Shown here one piece after another: positions 6,615 to 9,341 of a stretch of 9,341 nt of DNA. The DNA is taken from contig JAXHVH010000055.1 in NCBI GenBank assembly GCA_034189085.1, positions 1 to 9,341 of the forward strand, written 5' to 3'. Each line of letters begins with the position of its first letter. Position 1 is the first letter of the stretch. The translations under genes and the position numbers were made by a program. Source of the DNA: M55B129 sp034189085 (GTDB taxonomy: Bacteria; Bacillota; Dethiobacteria; DTU022). The notes beneath the pieces are model-generated. The model made no database searches. It worked only from the letters and a program-made list of their open reading frames with translations, and had not been told where the DNA came from.

Positions 6615-7088
6615 TTATACATTTTCATTCATTTCTTTTGCGTGATTTGGATTATATTTAGAGTATAAATCAAACCAAGTTTCATTATCGTGTGCTTCAT
6701 AGACAGGTTTCATCAGCTTTTCAAATTCCTTATTAACTTGAGTTTCTGATAACGCCCTTTGAATATTAATATCATCTTCAATTAAAGATTCATTCTCCTT
6801 GTAAAAAATATAAAAAGCTAGAGCTTTTATACCATTAATTATTGGCATACAGGCAAAGTCTGCTGTAAATGAATATGCTGCGATTTGAGATTCCGTCGTA
6901 TGTGGATCCAGACCATATGAAGCAGATCTTGAAAGCCATATTTCTGCAAGGTAGTCATGCGGTTCTTTATCTGGATACATCTTTTCAAAATTCTTATAAT
7001 ATTCTTCAATTAATTTTTGTTGTGTCCTGATCTTATTTTCTAAGACACGACTATCATTCGATTCATTCGAATTGCGAAATATATTCAT
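6615..7088 (-). CDS. Hypothetical 157-aa protein
   Basis: The ATG at 7088 is chosen because GGAGG (7094-7098) lies 5 nt before it; an in-frame TTG at 7100 would overlap that site. The protein begins MNIFRNSNESNDSRVLENK. A charged, coiled-coil-prone stretch (about 15-40, with QQKLIEEYYKNFEKMYPDKE) is followed by DYLAEIWLSRSASYGLDP. A hydrophobic segment (about 79-95, ACMPIINGIKALAFYIF) could be one membrane helix or a buried core helix, and the C terminus is acidic. It lies 80 bp downstream of the ribbon-helix-helix repressor and may share its transcript, which would place it under that repressor. The coding sequence is AT-rich. No family was recognised. Confidence 0.7.
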   Translation of the reverse strand: MNIFRNSNESNDSRVLENKIRTQQKLIEEYYKNFEKMYPDKEPHDYLAEIWLSRSASYGLDPHTTESQIAAYSFTADFACMPIINGIKALAFYIFYKENESLIEDDINIQRALSETQVNKEFEKLMKPVYEAHDNETWFDLYSKYNPNHAKEMNENV

Positions 7089-7168
7089 GAAATCCTCCAA
7101 TCTTTAAATTGCAAGTATTTATGTCATTGTCTCACCTACCCCGTTTCGTAGAATTCAATCAACCTCCC

Positions 7169-7330
7169 TCATCCTTTCTTTGGTTTTCGCTCAAGGGCCC
7201 ATTTTAATAAAAAGCGCATTGTCTCCGCACGGGAGTCAAAGCGCTGTTCGAAACGATAATCATCAATCCGGTTAATTAAGTTTTCTGGCATGACGAAGGT
7301 TATAAGTTTATTTGCTTCTTTTTTATACAA
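7169..7330 (-). CDS. Ribbon-helix-helix (CopG/Arc-type) transcriptional repressor
   Basis: This is a 53-aa DNA-binding protein of the MetJ/Arc/CopG fold, expected to act as a dimer. The pattern is a beta strand KLITFVM (about 8-14), helix A PENLINRIDDYRFEQ (15-29), a turn and helix B SRAETMRFLLKWALE (33-47), with a basic tail. A TTG start at 7328-7330 is preferred: AAGGAGG at 7338-7344 stands 7 nt away, while the longer GTG frame at 7360 lies inside the -10 box. A perfect palindrome overlaps its promoter, which points to autoregulation. A toxin-antitoxin antitoxin is an alternative, but no toxin-like partner is obvious in the 157-aa gene downstream. It may set the lysogenic-like state of the element. 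Confidence 0.82.
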   Translation of the reverse strand: MYKKEANKLITFVMPENLINRIDDYRFEQRFDSRAETMRFLLKWALERKPKKG

Positions 7331-7337
7331 TATATGG

Positions 7338-7344
7338 CCTCCTT
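7338..7344 (-). promoter_or_regulatory. Ribosome binding site that fixes the repressor's TTG start
   Basis: On the minus strand AAGGAGG is followed by 7 nt and TTG (7328-7330). No other in-frame start is correctly spaced, and the only upstream candidate, GTG at 7358-7360, is within the promoter. Confidence 0.75.
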
Positions 7345-7358
7345 TAATCTTTGGTGCC

Positions 7359-7387
7359 ACTATAATATAAATAACTTATAGTGTCAA
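7359..7387 (-). promoter_or_regulatory. Repressor promoter with overlapping palindromic operator
   Basis: On the minus strand a perfect TTGACA (7382-7387), a 17-bp spacer and TATAGT (7359-7364) form a strong sigma-A promoter. ACTATAA (7359-7365) and TTATAGT (7376-7382) are a perfect 7-bp inverted repeat, 10 bp apart, spanning the -10 and reaching the -35. A protein bound there would block polymerase. The adjacent ribbon-helix-helix protein is the obvious candidate. Confidence 0.8.
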
Positions 7388-7389
7388 GC

Positions 7390-7419
7390 ATAAAAGCAGC
7401 CCTCCCCGTAGGGGAGGGC
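7390..7419 (-). terminator. Intrinsic terminator of the capsid transcript
   Basis: GCCCTCCCC (7399-7407) and GGGGAGGGC (7411-7419) form a perfect 9-bp GC-rich stem with a 3-nt loop. On the minus strand it is followed by TGCTTTTA, a short T tract. It lies just before the repressor promoter and separates the capsid transcript from the rest of the element. Confidence 0.78.
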
Positions 7420-7528
7420 CGCACAAAGAAAGGAGAAAAAACGTCTGCTTCGCCGGTTAAACCCGGCGGGAGGTAGAGCTAGGACCCCCCTTGTGTTAAC
7501 CCTTTTGGGAGAGCAGCCTTTATTCTTC
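7420..7528 (-). other. Structured 3' untranslated region of the capsid mRNA
   Basis: Between the capsid stop codon and the terminator are about 110 nt with no open frame but several potential stems. CGCCGG (7451-7456) pairs with CCGGCG (7463-7468). As minus-strand RNA, GGGGG (7485-7490) can pair with CCUCC (7469-7473). CCC-TTTT-GGG lies at 7500-7509. The region could simply be a long trailer, a small RNA, or a recognition or packaging signal; nothing decides between these. Confidence 0.4.
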
Positions 7529-8848
7529 CTAGGCCGGTTCTACCAGGCCAGTGATTTTACAGAAAGCCTCGGCCTGTTCAATAGCCATGTCAAGCATGGC
7601 ATAGACGAGGAAGGCTACCTTCATATAATCAGCATAACGCTCTTTTAGAACTTCGATCCGCAGGCCTATCTTCTGGGCGATAATCATCTGACGGAAGTCG
7701 CCCAGGACGCAGATCGATTTATCCTCTCCGTCTATAGGGATCGCGGTTGTGGCCAGGATCGGCAGTTTCGCGATTACTGGCGGCACGAGTGCCGGTTTTC
7801 CTTCACCATCTTTTAACAGTGAGAGCACACCCTCATCCCTGGCCGACAGGATCGCTGCTCGCGGTTCGTCCGAATTGCTCATTAAAAGCTTCGTCCTTGC
7901 CTGCAGTATTGCGTCGTAGTTTATGGGATTGTTATGTTCCAGGGTATGGATCCCGGGCCAGTTTGAAACACCAGTAGGCTCTATGGCCCCATCGCCGCCA
8001 ACCAGGCAGGCTCTATCGATTTTCCCGGCCATAACCCGGGCCAGGGTTGTCTCGAGTAGGCTTTCGATATTCGGCGATGTTTCCAATAGCTCGCGGGAAC
8101 ATTTGACAATCATGGCGATTACCTTTGGTGTCAATTTCAGGCTGCCGAAAACGATTTCTTCTTCGCTAACCGGCTGATTCTCGGCCCGCCATTTCGGATC
8201 GGGATCTTCAACGACCCGGGCGAAATTCATTTCGCCACCCTCGAGCGGTAAATAGCGCGCCCCGGAGCGGCCCACCACCAAGCACGGCCTCATTAAGTCG
8301 ATCACCTGCGCGGCCAGGACAGAGGGAACAGTGTAGCCCCCGGCAGTATCTAGGCCCATTGACAGGGCCCGCCTTTCCTGCTCGGTCCGGCTGCCGGTTG
8401 CCATCGCCCTCATTACCGCCCCCAGGCGCACCTGGCCAAGTTCGCGGTCGTAACCGCCCCTCTTTTCCAAGTACGAGCGAATCGATTCATTCGGTTTTAA
8501 AGTGCGGGAAGCAAGGCCACCACTAGCGTTTTGATCCAAGTCCAGATCAAGCGGTGCCCCGGTTTCCGGATCGATACTGGCATTAAACATAGATTCCGGA
8601 CCGACCACCGCATTAGGAGTAGCCAGTTCGTTGTCCAGGGCCTCACGCCTTGTAGTGTGGTTCAGTAACCAGTGCGCGGCGGCAGCCTCGAAAATGCACT
8701 CCTGGGGAAATTTCGTGATCGCTCCGTGTCCCAGGCGCTTAACACATGGCCTGGGAATAAGCCTGTATACTCCGTATCGATTAAAAGTGCTTTTGCTCAT
8801 ACCGGCCCCGATCGCCTCCAGGCTGTTCAAAACGTGCTCGCGGTCCAT
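7529..8848 (-). CDS. HK97-fold phage major capsid protein with N-terminal MerR-like HTH segment
   Basis: This 439-aa protein has its C-terminal 270 residues in the HK97 major capsid family (PF05065 type). It has TAGGYTVPS at 168-176, the N-arm/P-domain stretch PLEGGEMNFARVVEDPDPKW (201-220), LKLTPKVIAMIVKCSRELLE (237-256) and DRACLVGGDGAIEPTGVSNW (278-297). The final P-domain strand and helix end near 430. Residues 114-150 (LKPNESIRSYLEKRGG, LGAVMRAMATG) resemble linkers before such capsids. Residues 14-66 look like a MerR-type DNA-binding domain (MSKSTFNRYGVYRLIPRP, then FPQECIFEAAAAHWLL), an unusual fusion. ATG 8848 has AGGAGG 7 nt away; ATG 8851 is 4 nt away. It has its own promoter and terminator. 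No terminase, portal or protease lies nearby, so assembly would need a helper, or the protein has another role. Confidence 0.88.
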   Translation of the reverse strand: MDREHVLNSLEAIGAGMSKSTFNRYGVYRLIPRPCVKRLGHGAITKFPQECIFEAAAAHWLLNHTTRREALDNELATPNAVVGPESMFNASIDPETGAPLDLDLDQNASGGLASRTLKPNESIRSYLEKRGGYDRELGQVRLGAVMRAMATGSRTEQERRALSMGLDTAGGYTVPSVLAAQVIDLMRPCLVVGRSGARYLPLEGGEMNFARVVEDPDPKWRAENQPVSEEEIVFGSLKLTPKVIAMIVKCSRELLETSPNIESLLETTLARVMAGKIDRACLVGGDGAIEPTGVSNWPGIHTLEHNNPINYDAILQARTKLLMSNSDEPRAAILSARDEGVLSLLKDGEGKPALVPPVIAKLPILATTAIPIDGEDKSICVLGDFRQMIIAQKIGLRIEVLKERYADYMKVAFLVYAMLDMAIEQAEAFCKITGLVEPA

Positions 8849-8855
8849 CATTAAA

Positions 8856-8862
8856 CCTCCTT
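8856..8862 (-). promoter_or_regulatory. Ribosome binding site of the capsid gene
   Basis: AAGGAGG on the minus strand precedes two consecutive ATG codons (8851 and 8848). It rules out the longer in-frame start at 8905, which lies in the -35 box. Confidence 0.8.
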
Positions 8863-8876
8863 TTCCCGTTTTTCCA

Positions 8877-8905
8877 ATAATACTGCTTAAAAAAATGGTT
8901 ATCAA
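8877..8905 (-). promoter_or_regulatory. Sigma-A promoter of the capsid gene
   Basis: On the minus strand TTGATA (8900-8905), a 17-bp spacer and TATTAT (8877-8882) predict a start near 8870 and a leader of about 20 nt. It lies 35 bp from the right arm-type repeat (8941-8960), so integrase or an accessory protein bound there could influence it. Confidence 0.75.
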
Positions 8906-8940
8906 AACCCATCAGATAAGGCTCTATGGTTTTTCTATTT

Positions 8941-8960
8941 GGTGTGCGTCTAGTGTGCGG
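8941..8960 (+). repeat. Right arm-type site candidate (tandem GTGTGCG)
   Basis: This 20-bp motif matches 4241-4260 at 19 of 20 positions, in the same orientation, with the same two GTGTGCG units 11 bp apart (8942-8948 and 8953-8959). It lies about 170 bp inside attR. Unequal distances from the core on the two sides are normal for attP arms. Confidence 0.65.
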
Positions 8961-8962
8961 AG

Positions 8963-9011
8963 GTCGTTTAATTTTACGACAACTACTTTAATTTTACTTA
9001 AATTAGTTGTC
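8963..9011. repeat. AT-rich direct and inverted repeats near attR
   Basis: TTTAATTTTAC occurs at 8967-8977 and again at 8987-8997, a 20-bp period (about two helical turns). Overlapping it are GTCGT/ACGAC (8963-8967 and 8976-8980) and an 8-bp perfect dyad, GACAACTA (8978-8985) and TAGTTGTC (9004-9011). This could bind an excisionase or accessory protein, or be a small iteron-like origin. The remaining bases to attR (9012-9128) hold a 6-bp hairpin (TCCCGT 9052-9057, ACGGGA 9062-9067) and an A/T run, but no gene. Confidence 0.5.
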
Positions 9012-9128
9012 TCATTTTTCCATTTAGAGGGAAGGTAAAAAACCTCATAAATCCCGTGGTTACGGGAAATACCAGTGTTTATAGGGGCGTAGGAGGAGTT
9101 AAAAAATATTTTTAAATAATACGATTAT

Positions 9129-9180
9129 CGGATTCCTAATCCGTGTGCCGCAGGTTCGATTCCTGCCAGGCGCACCAGAA
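9129..9180 (+). repeat. attR: 52-bp copy of the tRNA-Arg 3' part
   Basis: This is identical to 4123-4174. It starts at the anticodon arm and lacks the 5' part of the tRNA, so it is not a functional tRNA gene. It marks the right end of the integrated element. Sequence divergence begins at 9181 (T versus A at 4175). Confidence 0.95.
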
Positions 9181-9186
9181 TCGGGT

Positions 9187-9219
9187 AGGAGGCTGACCCT
9201 TAAATGGGTCAGCCGACCT
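9187..9219. terminator. Palindromic hairpin just outside attR, possible original tRNA terminator
   Basis: GGCTGACCC (9191-9199) and GGGTCAGCC (9206-9214) form a perfect 9-bp stem with a 6-nt loop. It is extendable by AGG/CCT (9187-9189 and 9217-9219) across a small internal loop. Before integration it would have stood about 20 bp after the tRNA 3' end, a place for a terminator, but there is no T run on the plus strand. It might instead mark a recombination scar against the intron remnant. Confidence 0.45.
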
Positions 9220-9341
9220 CTCCGCAAGTTTAAAGTAGTTAACCCAGCCAGTTATGAACTGCTTGAGTTTTAACTTTCTCTGCTCGTATCCCATTCCGTT
9301 GCTTCTTGATGTTATTTGACGGACCTTTGCTTTCATTTTTG
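9220..9341 (-). pseudogene. Group II intron reverse transcriptase/maturase remnant (C-terminal part)
   Basis: The minus-strand frame reads KVRQITSRSNGMGYEQRKLK and then LKQFITGWVNYFKLAE. This is the characteristic maturase (domain X/thumb) stretch of LtrA-type group II intron proteins. Homology stops after KLAE at about 9220 and is followed by the hairpin and the attR repeat. The usual continuation of the maturase (the ADMK-type sequence and C-terminal region) and intron domains V/VI are missing. The upstream part lies beyond the window edge. It is chromosomal, outside the element, and presumably dead. Confidence 0.8.

Larger units (their letters stand above)
4123..9180. mobile_element. Small tRNA-Arg integrative element carrying a lone HTH-capsid gene (unit 5,006 bp)
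   Basis: The element is bounded by 52-bp identical direct repeats (4123-4174 and 9129-9180) made of the tRNA 3' part plus four bases. It encodes a tyrosine integrase, a capsid-like protein, a ribbon-helix-helix regulator, three small unknown proteins and a membrane protein, all on the minus strand. Arm-type repeat candidates lie near both ends. No terminase, portal, prohead protease, tail, lysis, relaxase or recognisable replication protein is present, which sets it apart from a complete prophage or ICE. Base composition is mosaic: the capsid and integrase genes are visibly GC-richer, while the genes at 4275-4802 and 6615-7088 are AT-rich. Satellite, minimal genomic island and decayed prophage are the competing readings. 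Confidence 0.92.

Noticed and set aside
7331..7360. GTG start for the ribbon-helix-helix protein
   Set aside because: The codon lies inside the -10 box, upstream of the predicted transcription start, and has no Shine-Dalgarno site.
8849..8905. Longer N terminus for the capsid protein (start at 8905)
   Set aside because: The extra 19 codons cover the -35, -10 and Shine-Dalgarno sequences of the gene.
8631..9038. 135-codon open frame on the plus strand
   Set aside because: It is antisense to the capsid gene and runs across the capsid promoter and the arm-type repeat; no ribosome binding site or family resemblance.
9136..9180. A protein-like C terminus FWCAWQESNLRHTD continuing the maturase frame
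   Set aside because: It is the antisense translation of the tRNA 3' fragment (attR), a well-known artefact, not a conserved protein motif.
1..9341. CRISPR array, toxin-antitoxin pair or retron
   Set aside because: No regularly spaced repeats were seen, the repressor's downstream neighbour does not look like a known toxin, and the reverse-transcriptase fragment is of group II intron type.

Overview
The window looks like a low-to-mid GC anaerobic Firmicute, most likely a clostridial (Peptococcaceae-like) bacterium. The reasons are strong AGGAGG-type ribosome binding sites, frequent TTG/GTG alternatives, clear sigma-A promoters (TTGACA/TATAAT type) and the gene families present. This assignment is inference, because no rRNA is present.

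Positions 1-3006 hold a chromosomal arsenic-resistance cluster read on the minus strand. In transcription order it contains a PF03773/ArsP-like permease, an Acr3-type arsenite efflux pump, and a thioredoxin-type arsenate reductase cut by the window edge. The permease and acr3 each have their own plausible promoter, and the two promoters share a short sequence box. No arsR regulator lies in the window. Positions 3100-3940 hold a plus-strand DUF554 (YqgA/YdfK-type) membrane protein with its own extended -10 promoter.

Positions 4051-4171 hold a tRNA-Arg(CCT) with a strong promoter. A 52-bp perfect repeat of its 3' part (4123-4174) recurs at 9129-9180. Together these bound a 5,006-bp integrative element whose crossover restores the tRNA. 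Inside it, all recognisable genes read on the minus strand: an HK97-fold major capsid protein with an N-terminal MerR-like helix-turn-helix segment, a ribbon-helix-helix repressor with a palindrome over its own promoter, three small unknown proteins (one a likely zinc-binding protein), a tyrosine integrase, and an AT-rich three-helix membrane protein in the cargo position next to attL. A near-identical 20-bp motif, each copy holding two GTGTGCG units 11 bp apart, sits near both ends and looks like integrase arm-type sites. Terminators flank the capsid gene and the integrase side.

The most interesting feature is that this tiny element carries a single virion gene. A capsid protein fused to a DNA-binding-like domain has its own promoter and terminator, but there is no terminase, portal, protease, tail or recognisable replication gene. 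It could be a minimal phage satellite, a capsid-based regulator or packaging device, or a decayed prophage. The intact reading frames, promoters and att sites argue against simple decay.

Beyond attR (9181-9341) lies a chromosomal remnant of a group II intron reverse transcriptase/maturase on the minus strand.
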